The notes under the pieces are model-generated. The model made no database searches and was not told the DNA's origin. It saw only the letters and a list, made by a program, of their open reading frames with translations. A stretch of 64,000 nucleotides of DNA from Myxococcales bacterium (lineage in GTDB: Bacteria > Myxococcota_A > Polyangia > Polyangiales > Ga0077539): the NCBI GenBank assembly GCA_016792845.1, contig JAEUKH010000050.1:1-64000 (forward strand). Reading direction: 5' to 3'. Of the stretch, positions 1 to 8,620 are shown piece by piece. Position 1 is the first letter of the stretch; each line of letters opens with the position of its first letter. The translations under genes and the position numbers were made by a program.

Positions 1-2
1 AC

Positions 3-233
3 GTCGAGACGAGGATTGCGGCAAGAGAGGTCACGCTGCACGAAGCGCACGCGCGGCATCCGGAGCGCTTCGTTCGAGGGCTCCCGCGAGCTCGCAGGCC
101 GCCAAACAAGGTGTGGATCAATGCGCCGAAGATGAGTTCCGCTGGGACGCTGGACGGCCCGCCGTTCAGCGCGCCCGAGGAACCCGGGGGGGGCGGGGGT
201 ACGATCCCCGCGCAGGAGAGAGGTAGTCAGTAA
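3..233 (+). CDS. C-terminal end of an IS3-family transposase (OrfB), cut by the window edge
   Basis: The open frame enters from the left edge and ends at TAA. Its 76 residues contain HARHPERFVRGLPRARRPP followed by NKVWINAPK. This matches the end of IS3-type OrfB integrases, where RFV-x-x-P and a W-I-N-P-P-like motif follow the DDE core. The catalytic residues lie outside the window, so activity cannot be judged. The Gly/Pro-rich last 25 residues are unusual for the family and may be read-through past the normal end. The frame suggests an insertion sequence bordering the region. Confidence 0.7.
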   Translation, partial: VETRIAAREVTLHEAHARHPERFVRGLPRARRPPNKVWINAPKMSSAGTLDGPPFSAPEEPGGGGGTIPAQERGSQ

Positions 234-285
234 ACTAGGACCAAATCTGTCTCACACGCGTTGACACGTTCCGCTCGTTCTCACG

Positions 286-477
286 TTGCGGCAGCTCTAC
301 TACCAGTGCGTCACGCGCAACCTCATGCCCAACGAGGAGCGGAGCTACAAGCGCCTCGGTGACCTTGTTTCCGACGCGCGACTCGCGGGTCTCCTAGACT
401 GGGACGCGATCGAAGATCGCGTACGTCGTCCGAAGCCACCGCCCTGTCCCGGCACTCCGTCGTTGCTTGGGGACTGA
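286..477 (+). pseudogene. N-terminal fragment of a larger conserved protein (LYYQ...RLAGLLDWDAIEDR)
   Basis: A 63-residue frame with a TTG start and an upstream in-frame TGA at 262. The segment RQLYYQCVTRNLMPNEERSY then RLAGLLDWDAIEDRVR resembles the first domain of large bacterial and phage proteins with Toprim-like C-termini; that recollection is not checked. The frame runs into unrelated Pro-rich sequence and stops, so most of the protein is missing. With the IS3 remnant just upstream, a gene broken by insertion or deletion is the simplest reading. Confidence 0.45.
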
Positions 478-518
478 ACGGATGATTAGTCTTCAAAGAA
501 GCAGAAGGAGACCCCCCG

Positions 519-1928
519 ATGGCGACCGACGACACCACCCCCGCAACCCCGCGCGATCTCGATGACCCTGAGTTCCGCGCTCGCGTGATTGGCCTGCCGT
601 GGACCCGAAAGGGACACGACGCGTCCTCCTACACGGGCCTGGAGGTGCCGCCTGAGGTTGAGGGTCTTTGCCGTGAGGACGACCCGCGCGACGCTTGGGA
701 TCGCCGCAAGGAGAGCCGCGACTTTCCAATGGGGCTAGCGGACCTTGGCGGATGGGCGCTGTGGGTCGCAGCCGGGCGCAGTAAAGCTGCGGACGAAGAC
801 TTCGAGCTCGCCCTGCCGCTCGCGCGACTCGCGCTTCAGTCCTCGGAAGGAGGGCCCGAAGGACTCATTCGCGCGGCAGGCGCCATCCTCGATCAGGTGC
901 GGCAAGCGCGGAGCGAGGGCGTGACCGACTACCCCTCGCTCGCCCAGCGACTCCCTTTCGGAGCGCCGCCGCTTGCTGGCGGTGTGCGCGAGCGGTTTCA
1001 AGCCACCGAAGATCGACGCCTCCGGCTCATGGAGCGCATCCGTCGCGTGGTGGATGAAGCGTTCCGCGAGCCGCTCGTGAAGGATCTCCTCTTCGGAGCC
1101 GTGGTTCGCCACGCTGGGAGTCTCCTGCCGGGCATCAACCCTGCGCCAAAGGGTTCGTGGTGGCTGCCAGTGCGCGAGGCCGGTCCTGCCCTTTCCGCCG
1201 ACCCGATCCTCGGCACCGGACAAGACATCGACCTCGGTCCTGAGGAAGAAGACGAGGCCGCGTGGATCGCCGAGCGCCGCTGGCCCACGATGGTCGACTC
1301 TTCCGACCCGACGACTCCTGAGCCGCCGCGCAACACGCCCTACGTCGCACGGTGGGCGCTCCAACAGGTCGCCGAAGCCGAAGGAGACGCGCGAGACCTT
1401 TCGGCCGCGCAAGAGGCCCTCCGGTACGTCTGGCTTTCGGGCGCGACCGTTGGCGACGCGCTCGACCTCGCGAGGCGAGCTCTGGCCTACGCGGCGCAGC
1501 TCCGCGCAAAAGGAGCGCCGCTCCCCGCAGAGCCCACCAAACCCAGTCCCGTGATGCGGCCTGTTCGTGTCCTCGCGCGTCTCCGGTTTGTGCTGAGTGT
1601 GGTGCTCGAAGAAGACCCCGCGCTTGCCGCGCTCCTCGTGCAGAAGCGCTTCGATTGGCGCCAGGTTGTGCTTGAACTCACTCGCGACAAGGCCGTGGGC
1701 TGGGCGGCCTTCAGCGCGTTCTTTGGCGAGCGCCTCGTCACGCTGCCATCGGACCCGCGCGACGTTTGGTTCGAGGGCGACATGGACGAAGACGAACGCT
1801 ACTGGGCCGAGCTTGAAGCCGAAGAAGCTCGTGAAGCCACGCCGCCCGGTCCTGATGACCACCTCCAGCCGCCCTACGAAAACGGCGGGAGTGTCCTCCC
1901 GTTCATGCGTGACGGCACAAGCGGCTGA
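519..1928 (+). CDS. Unrecognised acidic protein, 469 aa
   Basis: The start is supported by an AAGGAG Shine-Dalgarno about ten bases upstream. No signal peptide or membrane segment is seen. The protein is mixed helical and acidic, with an EEEDEAAW patch in the middle and a very acidic stretch near residues 420-445 (DMDEDERYW, then AELEAEEA). I do not recognise the family. It precedes a DUF6283 gene and the first AbiE pair on the same strand, so all may be co-transcribed. It lacks the element promoter motif, so it may belong to the flanking DNA rather than to the element. Confidence 0.7.
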   Translation: MATDDTTPATPRDLDDPEFRARVIGLPWTRKGHDASSYTGLEVPPEVEGLCREDDPRDAWDRRKESRDFPMGLADLGGWALWVAAGRSKAADEDFELALPLARLALQSSEGGPEGLIRAAGAILDQVRQARSEGVTDYPSLAQRLPFGAPPLAGGVRERFQATEDRRLRLMERIRRVVDEAFREPLVKDLLFGAVVRHAGSLLPGINPAPKGSWWLPVREAGPALSADPILGTGQDIDLGPEEEDEAAWIAERRWPTMVDSSDPTTPEPPRNTPYVARWALQQVAEAEGDARDLSAAQEALRYVWLSGATVGDALDLARRALAYAAQLRAKGAPLPAEPTKPSPVMRPVRVLARLRFVLSVVLEEDPALAALLVQKRFDWRQVVLELTRDKAVGWAAFSAFFGERLVTLPSDPRDVWFEGDMDEDERYWAELEAEEAREATPPGPDDHLQPPYENGGSVLPFMRDGTSG

Positions 1929-1979
1929 CCCGGCGCGAGAAAGAAGCGCCCTGTGTCCTCCGCGCGGCACGCTCCGCGC

Positions 1980-2336
1980 ATGAGCACCCCTGGCACCCGA
2001 AGCGGTCCGATGAAGTGGGACACGCGCAGCCCTTGCCCGAGCTGTCCCTATCGCCAAGACGCGCCGCGTGAGCACTGGTCCCCGGTGGAGTTTCAAAAGC
2101 TCCTCGAAACCGACCAGAGCGAGCTCGGTGCGATCTACGGTTGCCACAAAGACAACGGCCAGGCGTGCATCGGCTGGCTTCTCGACCAGCGCCAACGCGA
2201 TCTGCCGTCGATCCGGCTGCGACTGGCGCTCATCACGACACCCAGCGCCGTCCGGTGTTTGGAAGAGGCCCACGACGGCGGCCACGAGCTCTTCGGCTCG
2301 CTCGAAGCGATGTGCAGGGCGAACGGCGTAGAGTAG
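1980..2336 (+). CDS. DUF6283-like small cysteine protein, 118 aa
   Basis: The pattern SPCPSCPYRQDAPREHWSP, then GCHKDNGQACIGWL, is the signature I associate with DUF6283: a CxxCPYR motif and a C-H...C-x-GW motif. The spacing suggests a bound metal. DUF6283 proteins are common in phages and plasmids of high-GC bacteria, but their role is unknown. ATG 1980 is chosen because the reading upstream of it has no family-like residues. It sits between the unknown 469-aa gene and the AbiE pair on the same strand. Confidence 0.65.
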   Translation: MSTPGTRSGPMKWDTRSPCPSCPYRQDAPREHWSPVEFQKLLETDQSELGAIYGCHKDNGQACIGWLLDQRQRDLPSIRLRLALITTPSAVRCLEEAHDGGHELFGSLEAMCRANGVE

Positions 2337-2390
2337 CGCCCACCGCCCCGTCACCTTGCGGCACCCACCCGAGCCTTCTAGGATTTGCGA

Positions 2391-3110
2391 ATGGTCCCCA
2401 CCCAAGAAAAGCCCCGATGGCGTGCGCTCCGTGCGCTCGCGGAACGGCAGGGTGGGATGTTCACCACGGGACAGGCCCGCGCGCTTGGGGTCTCGCCGAC
2501 AGACCTTCGTCGGCGGGTGCGCCAAGGAAAGCTCCTCGCCTGGATGCGGGGCATCTACCAATGGGCCGGCGTGTTCCACGGGCGTGATTGGTACTTCGTC
2601 TATTGGCTCTGGTCAGGGCGTAAGGCCGTGTTCAGCCACGAGACAGCGCACTGCCTTCACGAACTCTCGGACGCGCACCCGGCTCACGTCCAGATGACGC
2701 TCCCGCTCTCGTGGAAGCGCAGGCGCCGGAAAATCCCCGCGGGTTTTCTCATCTACTTTGCAGACCTCCCCGCCGAAGACATTACGCGCGTAGACGACGT
2801 GCCCGTCACGACACGCCTTCGCACGTTACAGGATTCGTTGGCGGGCGGCGTTCTCGCAGAGTTCACCGAAAGCGCAATTGGCGCGCTCTTGGCCGAGGGC
2901 GCTCTCTCTCCCTCCAAGGCCGACCTCCTTCTCCGCGTGGTGCGCGGAGAAGCGTCGGAGGGGGAGCGCCATGCAATCCAAGCGTCCGAAGTCAGCAGCC
3001 GCCTTTCGGCAAGCCCTCGAACAGATTCTCACCATCGAGCAGCGAGCGCGCACGAAGCGGGGCGAGCCCCTCGTGCAGGCGCAACGTCACCGGCAACAGC
3101 TCCTCTTTGA
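2391..3110 (+). CDS. AbiEi-family antitoxin (type IV toxin-antitoxin), copy 1
   Basis: The N-terminal winged helix (residues 10-55, with GGMFTTGQARALGVSPTDLR and LLAWMRGIYQWAG) is the AbiEi antitoxin domain. It is followed by the family core (VFSHETAHCLHELSD, HVQMTLP, then VTTRLRTLQDSL). In known AbiE systems this protein represses its own promoter and counters the AbiEii nucleotidyltransferase. The gene overlaps the toxin start by about 140 bases, so the C-terminal 45 residues, which are low in complexity, are read through the toxin start. A second copy lies at 38671. No element promoter motif is seen upstream. Confidence 0.85.
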   Translation: MVPTQEKPRWRALRALAERQGGMFTTGQARALGVSPTDLRRRVRQGKLLAWMRGIYQWAGVFHGRDWYFVYWLWSGRKAVFSHETAHCLHELSDAHPAHVQMTLPLSWKRRRRKIPAGFLIYFADLPAEDITRVDDVPVTTRLRTLQDSLAGGVLAEFTESAIGALLAEGALSPSKADLLLRVVRGEASEGERHAIQASEVSSRLSASPRTDSHHRAASAHEAGRAPRAGATSPATAPL

Positions 3111-3891
3111 GCGTTTTCTTCACCGCGCCCAAACGATCTTTGGTCCCCGGGTGCTCGTCAAAGGCGGCGTCGCGCTGGAGGTGCGCACTGAATCTGCGCG
3201 CGCCACGAGGGATGTGGATCTCACCATCTGGGGCAAGCCTGCGGAGGTGCGAGCGGGCATTCTCTCCATTGCCTCGATGACCATGGATGACTGGTTTGAG
3301 TTTGGGGTGTTGGTCCATCCGACCAAGCCCGCGCTCACGGGGGACGGGCTGCGCTATGGTGGAGAGCGCTTCCGCGTGCAGGCGCACCTCGCGGGCAAGC
3401 CCACAGGTGACGGCTTCAGCGTGGATGTGACCTTTGGTGGGAACCTCGCGGGCCCGCCCGATCTTCTGCCTGGAAGCCGCATCCTCGACCCCCTCGGCAT
3501 GGACGCGATCGTCCTTCGTGCGGTGAACGTCCCGACGCACCTCGCAGAAAAACTCCACGCCTTCTCCGCGCCCGGCAGAAAAAGCCGCGTGAAGGATCTG
3601 CCCGACATGGCGCTCCTCGCCGGGCTCGGGCCCCTGGACGCGGACGCTCTGCGGCAGGCCCTCGCGCACACTTTCACCACGCGCAAGACGCACGCCTTGC
3701 CCCCGTCTTTGCCGCCCTCTCCTTCGGAGTGGGCATCGGGCTACAGAGACCTTGTGGCGAGGCACGGGCTCCCCTGGAAGAGCCTCGACGCGCTTCATGC
3801 GGCGGTGGCTGCGTTTTTCGACCCGCTCCTTGGACGCCACGTCGGTCACGTCGCGTGGAACCCGGCTACCTGGCATTGGGAGTGGGCATAG
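2971..3891 (+). CDS. AbiEii-family nucleotidyltransferase toxin, copy 1 (intact)
   Basis: A 306-aa protein with the MNT-like nucleotidyltransferase signature: KGGVALEVRT at residues 64-73, then RDVDLTIWG at 80-88, where D81 and D83 are the expected metal ligands. A downstream EKLHAFS...SRVKDLPDM motif is the second family block. AbiEii enzymes transfer nucleotides to RNA targets, such as tRNA acceptor ends, and halt growth, giving phage abortive infection. The start overlaps the antitoxin gene. All expected motifs are present, in contrast to the truncated copy at 39240. Confidence 0.88.
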   Translation: MQSKRPKSAAAFRQALEQILTIEQRARTKRGEPLVQAQRHRQQLLFERFLHRAQTIFGPRVLVKGGVALEVRTESARATRDVDLTIWGKPAEVRAGILSIASMTMDDWFEFGVLVHPTKPALTGDGLRYGGERFRVQAHLAGKPTGDGFSVDVTFGGNLAGPPDLLPGSRILDPLGMDAIVLRAVNVPTHLAEKLHAFSAPGRKSRVKDLPDMALLAGLGPLDADALRQALAHTFTTRKTHALPPSLPPSPSEWASGYRDLVARHGLPWKSLDALHAAVAAFFDPLLGRHVGHVAWNPATWHWEWA

Positions 3892-3913
3892 CGGCCTGCG
3901 GTCGAAGGCGCGG

Positions 3914-3954
3914 CATTCTGCGAAGCCCCACGCGCCTTCGGCACTGTGGGCGGG
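3914..3954 (+). promoter_or_regulatory. Element promoter motif for the 3955 gene
   Basis: Left box CATTCTGCG and right box CGGCACTGTGGG. The ATG lies 41 bases after the first base of the left box, leaving no room for a Shine-Dalgarno. Confidence 0.65.
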
Positions 3955-4524
3955 ATGGACGCTCCCTCGCCGCCGCTCGCTGCCGTGGTCTCGCTCTACG
4001 CCCACCTCTGGGGCTTCAAGATCAAGACCGAGACGCTCCCCTTTGGCACCGTGCTGGCCGTGATCCGCGGGGCCGACGATCCTGTCGCGCTCGCCGAACT
4101 TCTCCAGCGCGTGCCGTGGCCGGGCCGCGTGGTCGTCTACGAATGGCACGGCAAGGCCGCGTGGCCGCGTGCGTACCGAAACGCCTGCCGCGAGGATTGG
4201 GAAGCGGCCATGCGCACGCACCATCCCGTGCCCGCAGGTGAAGACCTTCTCCCGCCGCGCACGGCCGATGCCGTGGCACTTGCCACATACCAGGGCGCGC
4301 GGGTTGATGTGTCAGGCTCGGCGAATCCCCTGGAGGTCTACCTCACCTTCGATGCGGAGCCGTGTTCCGAGATGATCGACACGCTCCATCAGGGCTGCTT
4401 CGTCCCGCTTGAGAATGCGCCGCTTGCGTGGGTGTACGTCGAGGCGCAGCGACCACGCCCTGCGCTGCGCCTTGTGTCAGGGAGCGCCGTATCGACGGAG
4501 AGCGAGACGCGGCCCCTCGTGTGA
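3955..4524 (+). CDS. Unrecognised element protein, 189 aa
   Basis: The start is set by the element promoter motif ending just before ATG 3955. No signal peptide or clear membrane helix is seen. The protein has a mixed alpha/beta look (RVVVYEWHGK, LEVYLTFDAEP, APLAWVYVEAQ). It ends exactly where the convergent lectin-like gene ends at 4525. I do not recognise a family. It is the leftmost gene carrying the motif, so it marks the left limit of the motif-controlled gene set as visible here. Confidence 0.7.
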   Translation: MDAPSPPLAAVVSLYAHLWGFKIKTETLPFGTVLAVIRGADDPVALAELLQRVPWPGRVVVYEWHGKAAWPRAYRNACREDWEAAMRTHHPVPAGEDLLPPRTADAVALATYQGARVDVSGSANPLEVYLTFDAEPCSEMIDTLHQGCFVPLENAPLAWVYVEAQRPRPALRLVSGSAVSTESETRPLV

Positions 4525-5462
4525 CTACAGCCCGCGGTATTGGCCGGTGAGACGCTGGTAGGACTCAATCATCGCGACGGGCGAAAGCGCGAGGGCGTGA
4601 ACGCGCGCAGTAGAGATCATGCCTCCGAAGGGCTGCGCGTAGAACTCGCTGTTGTGCCCGATGCGAATGGGCTCGTTGGTGTTCCAGCCAATCGACTCGG
4701 GGCCTGCGCCTTCGGCCACCTTTGCGCCGTCGACCCACAAGGACAAGCGCTCGGTCGGCGGGAGGGAACCGTCGAAGATGCCATGCACAAAGCGCAGCGT
4801 GTCGAGCCCCACATCGAAGGGGCACTCCAGTGTCGATGCAAAGCCTCCCGAGGACACCTGAAACTGAGGGCGTCCGTTTCGCACGATGAGCCCTGCGTGG
4901 ACGTAGGGGCTCGCCCAGGTGGGGTTCTCTTGCTTGGTGACGAGGCAGGCGTATTCGTTCGGGCGTGAGGTCTGACAGAAGACCGCCGAGAGCGTGAGAG
5001 CGGTCGGCGTCCCGAGGTCCACCAATGCGCTACCTTCGATGCGTTGTGGCGGAAGCAGATTGTAGGGTGGGTTTGTACCGGGGAGCCAGATCGCCGAGCG
5101 CCCGAAGCCTCCGAGTGCGAGCGTTTGTGTGCGGGGCGTGCCATGGATGGTGAGGTTTCCATCCACGGCAGTGCCGATGTTGACGGCCGTCTCTGCGCCG
5201 CGCGGCTCGTCGAGATTCCACGCGAGGACGGCTGCGCCCGAGCCGAAGTCGATCGGGTCGCGGTCGTACGCCATAAGCGTCCACGCGCTTCCCGAAGGCG
5301 TGGCGGGGCCCGCGAAGTAGAGGTCGTTCGTGCCCGGCCCTTCGGTCACTCGAAAATACTCGCCAATGTGATCGGCCGCACTGCCTCGCATCCCCAGAGA
5401 CCCCAAACGCGGAGGCTTCGTGCCCGTCTCTGCTACGGGGTTTCCATCGACCGAGACGCGCA

Positions 5463-5463
<1 letters not shown>
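4525..5463 (-). CDS. LamG/concanavalin-like lectin domain protein, 312 aa
   Basis: Residues of roughly 75-300 look like a LamG-type beta-sandwich: a YAGLIV-type strand (YVHAGLIVRNG), FQVSSGGF, TLRFVHGIFDG, LSLWVDGAKVAEG, PIRIGHNSEF, then GGMISTARVHALALSP. In this superfamily such a domain binds glycans; in phages it occurs in fibres and spikes. The gene starts in an ATGA overlap with the stop of the 5463-5855 gene and forms a two-gene operon with it. A surface or receptor-binding role is an inference from the fold and the company it keeps. Confidence 0.72.
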
Positions 5464-5855
<392 letters not shown>

Positions 5856-5897
5856 CACCGCGCACTCTCGCGCGGGCCTTCAACTCGGCGCAAAACG
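5856..5897 (-). promoter_or_regulatory. Element promoter motif for the 5855 gene
   Basis: Read on the minus strand: CGTTTTGCGCC, then AGAGTGCGCGG, with ATG 42 bases after the first base. Confidence 0.6.
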
Positions 5898-5960
5898 CCT
5901 CGCGCGCGATCTTCATGGCACGTCGCCGCAACGTGCGAGGGTCACGTCGAGGTGATTGAC

Positions 5961-7157
5961 ATGGTGAAGAATGCTGCCGAGGAGAAGCCCATTCGGCGAG
6001 TGAAGTTGGTGTTCGGGGCGCACGCGCTCGGGTTTGGTCCGCGCGAGGAACGGTTTCGCCCCGAAGATATCTACGTCGTTGGCGTCGATGACGCCGAGCG
6101 AAACGCGGCCATCGTGGACGTGGCCTCGGTGCTTCTCCTCACACGCTTCGTCGGTGACCCGCTTGGGTTCATGTTTGGCGGCGAAGAAGACCCCGAGGTC
6201 GCCGAGCACGCGCAAGCGATGGTCCTCTCCCTCATCGCAGAGGGGAACGAGACCGCTGTGTCGCTGCGCGAGAACGAAGCGGAGGGTCGCGTCGAGGTGA
6301 CGCGCGGGAGGGGTCGCGTGATTTACGCGCGCTGCGCGAACGACGTCCTCTCGGGGAAGTTCAAGGCGCCGCGAACGAGCGGGCCCACGCGGCACTTCTT
6401 TGACCGCGTGAATGCAATCCTCGCGGAGAAAAACCTCCCCATCACGCATCGCATCGAGATCAAAGGCATCCCCGAGACGGCCGAGGACGACCTCTCGCTC
6501 CGTCGCGGCATCGTCCGTGAGAACGCCCTTCGCAAGGTGCTCTCGCTCGCCGAACGCATCGACGCAGTGGCGAAGGAGGTGCAGTCCGCGCTGAAAAACG
6601 GCGCCGAGCCTGACCCCGAGACCATCTCTGCGTCTCTTGGCCTCAAGCTCACCGAGGTTCGCGCGCTGGTGACGGTGTTGACGCGCACCGATGCGAGCGT
6701 CGCGGAGGCGCTTCGCACTGGGCGTCTCGCGCTCTCGGCCGCTGTGGAGTTTGCGTCGCTCAAGAAGCACGAGCAGGCCGAGCAGCTCGGCGCGCTCCTC
6801 GGGGCGGGCGACGCTGATGCGCCCGTGACCGTCATCGAGACGAAGGCCGCGCTCGGCGCCGTGCGAAAGGGTGCAACGCCGAAGGAGGCCGCATCCCATG
6901 CACGAAAGCGCCGCGTGTACCTCACGACCCACGAGACGCGCTCCTTCGCGAAGACCGCGCAGGAAGGCGGCGCCTCGCTGGAGATCGTGGACGTGCTGCG
7001 GATTGTCGTCGAAGGCCCAGACGTGCTCTCGCCCGACCGTGTGTGGGCTCTTGGGCTCACGCGCGCGGTGGAGGCGCTCCGCGCGGCACGTGAGAAGACC
7101 AAGGCCGAGAGCGGGACGCTTGCCGGTGAAGGTGAAGTAAGCGAAGAGCCTGCGTGA
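5961..7157 (+). CDS. ParB-like DNA-binding protein, 398 aa
   Basis: The middle of the protein has ParB/KorB-like features: an RENALRKVLSLAERIDAV stretch resembling the region before the helix-turn-helix, then PETISASLGLKLTEVRALV and VAEALRTGRLALSAAVEFA, which resemble the ParB HTH and the helix that follows. The N-terminal 200 residues do not show the classic ParB box (GERR), so CTP-dependent sliding cannot be assumed. No ParA neighbour is present. The ATG has a GAGGTG Shine-Dalgarno. A role in element partition or gene regulation is inferred. Confidence 0.5.
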   Translation: MVKNAAEEKPIRRVKLVFGAHALGFGPREERFRPEDIYVVGVDDAERNAAIVDVASVLLLTRFVGDPLGFMFGGEEDPEVAEHAQAMVLSLIAEGNETAVSLRENEAEGRVEVTRGRGRVIYARCANDVLSGKFKAPRTSGPTRHFFDRVNAILAEKNLPITHRIEIKGIPETAEDDLSLRRGIVRENALRKVLSLAERIDAVAKEVQSALKNGAEPDPETISASLGLKLTEVRALVTVLTRTDASVAEALRTGRLALSAAVEFASLKKHEQAEQLGALLGAGDADAPVTVIETKAALGAVRKGATPKEAASHARKRRVYLTTHETRSFAKTAQEGGASLEIVDVLRIVVEGPDVLSPDRVWALGLTRAVEALRAAREKTKAESGTLAGEGEVSEEPA

Positions 7158-7180
7158 TGCGGTAGCCTCGGATGGCGCGT

Positions 7181-7208
7181 CTCGTGGGGTACCTCATCAC
7201 CCCACGAG
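7181..7208. terminator. Bidirectional hairpin between convergent genes
   Basis: Perfect 10-base arms (CTCGTGGGGT and ACCCCACGAG) with an 8-base loop lie between the ends of the ParB-like gene and the 7230 gene. There is no long T tract, so termination is inferred from placement. Confidence 0.6.
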
Positions 7209-7229
7209 GCGTCTGCCGAAGGGTGAGGC

Positions 7230-8135
7230 TCAGGGCGCCTGAGGAGGTGCAGTGTCCTCCAAGGGCGCATCCGCGGGAAATGCCACCGTCTCGCCACCCG
7301 CGGCCTGCGCCACGCTGAGCGGCGCTTCTGCGGCGGGTACACTTGGCGTCGCGTTGGGGCTCTCGGCCGTGGAGCTCGGCGGCCTCACCGACGCGGCAAC
7401 GCTCTCGGGTGACGCGCACCCCGCGCAGCATCCCACAGACCCCACTGCCGACGGAGCGCCCTGCGGAGGGCGGGCAATGCCGCCGAAGAGGCTCGCGATC
7501 GAGGCCATGACCTCCGGGGGCACGATGCCTGCGAGGATCGGCGCAAACGAACTGAAATTGTCGAGCCCGCTCTTGCCCTGCACGGCCATCTGCGCGACGA
7601 GCGCCACGCCCTGCCCGAAGGCGCCGACGTGTCCCTTGGCCTCGCGGAGGGCGATCTTGAGGTGGGGCTCCGAGAGCGTCAGGGCGTTGAAGAGTGCGAG
7701 CCGCTGTTGGGCGGCGAGGTCGTCGGTCGACGCCATGGCAACGGCGAGGGCACGCTGAGTCGCACGCATCGCGGGGCTCATTGTGGAGCACGCTGCTTCG
7801 TCCTCGGCCTCCAGAAGGAGTGCCGTTTGCGCGGTCGCCTCGCCCCCCGCCGCCCTCCGACCGAGCTGGCCGGTGATGATGTGGCCGCAAACGATCGCGT
7901 CGAAGACCACCCGCTGCGCTTCGGGTGAGAGTGCCTTGTAGTCCGAGAGGTACTTCTTCAGCGAAGCGGGCACGAAGAACGAGCCGCCGCTCACATGGAG
8001 GAGGAAGGCGTCCGAGTCCCCGAGGGTCTGCGGGGCATCTGGGCGCCGAAGGAAGGCATTGGCCTCAACGACATAGGCGGTGGCCTGGGTGGTGCCGGTG
8101 GCCTGGGTGCCCGAGGGCTGGGGATCTTGATTCAT
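7230..8135 (-). CDS. Unrecognised element protein, 301 aa
   Basis: The N-terminal 210 residues look globular and helical, with alternating Ala/Leu helices (LSEPHLKIALREAKGHVGAF). They are followed by a GCCAGCASP cysteine cluster and an Ala/Pro/Ser-rich tail of about 80 residues. There is no membrane helix or signal peptide. It reads away from the neighbouring promoter at 8244. Its own upstream sequence has a recognisable right box (CGGTATCGTGGCC) but a degenerate left box. The function is unknown. Confidence 0.65.
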   Translation of the reverse strand: MNQDPQPSGTQATGTTQATAYVVEANAFLRRPDAPQTLGDSDAFLLHVSGGSFFVPASLKKYLSDYKALSPEAQRVVFDAIVCGHIITGQLGRRAAGGEATAQTALLLEAEDEAACSTMSPAMRATQRALAVAMASTDDLAAQQRLALFNALTLSEPHLKIALREAKGHVGAFGQGVALVAQMAVQGKSGLDNFSSFAPILAGIVPPEVMASIASLFGGIARPPQGAPSAVGSVGCCAGCASPESVAASVRPPSSTAESPNATPSVPAAEAPLSVAQAAGGETVAFPADAPLEDTAPPQAP

Positions 8136-8243
8136 CGTGGTCCTTGGCGTGCCGAAAGGCGGCACAGCGTCGGCCACGATACCGAAGCGTTTGTGAGTGT
8201 ATGCCTTTCGGTACGATTTCTCCCGGGGGCTTTTCTGCCAAGG

Positions 8244-8284
8244 CATTTGGCGCGACGCGCACACTCGTCACTACGCTCGCGCCC
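8244..8284 (+). promoter_or_regulatory. Element promoter motif pointing to a small gene at 8285
   Basis: CATTTGGCGCG lies 41 bases before ATG 8285. The right box is weak (TCACTACGCTCG). Confidence 0.5.
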
Positions 8285-8620
8285 ATGGCCCGCTCGACCG
8301 CCAACGTGCCTCGTCTCGCAAGCCTCGCTCGAAGCGCACCCGCAGCGAGAAGCCGCGCGGTGCCCCTCGGATCGCGAAGGGCGGGGCGCGTAGCTGGGTC
8401 AAAGTCAGCCGTCGACCGGGTAACGGACGAGGGCGCGCTGAGGCAGTCCCGCGAGGAGCTGGAGTTGGGTCACGTTTCCACGCGCCATCCTCGGGTCGGA
8501 GTGACGGATCGTGTCGAGGAGGTAGCCGCGGCGGCGCTGGGCTGCGGTGAGCCGCGGCAGGAGCGCTCCGATCTGCGCCTCGATCTTTTCGAGCGATGCT
8601 CCGCCCTTCGAGCGCTCTGA
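8285..8620 (+). CDS. Possible small basic protein; reading frame uncertain
   Basis: The element motif at 8244 points at this ATG with the usual spacing, so a transcript is likely. The ATG frame gives 111 Arg-rich residues and runs antisense into the end of the 8405-10594 gene. A second frame (from about 8300 to 8400) encodes a Lys/Arg-rich segment (SRKPRSKRTRSEKPRG) with somewhat higher G/C third positions. A frameshift near 8310 may have broken or altered the gene. The true product and its end cannot be settled from sequence alone. Confidence 0.25.
   Translation: MARSTANVPRLASLARSAPAARSRAVPLGSRRAGRVAGSKSAVDRVTDEGALRQSREELELGHVSTRHPRVGVTDRVEEVAAAALGCGEPRQERSDLRLDLFERCSALRAL

Noticed and set aside
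735..2579. Long open frame on the minus strand opposite the 519-2579 genes
   Set aside because: High-GC shadow frame: Arg/His/Pro-rich translation, no start signal, and the plus strand carries recognisable DUF6283 and AbiEi genes.
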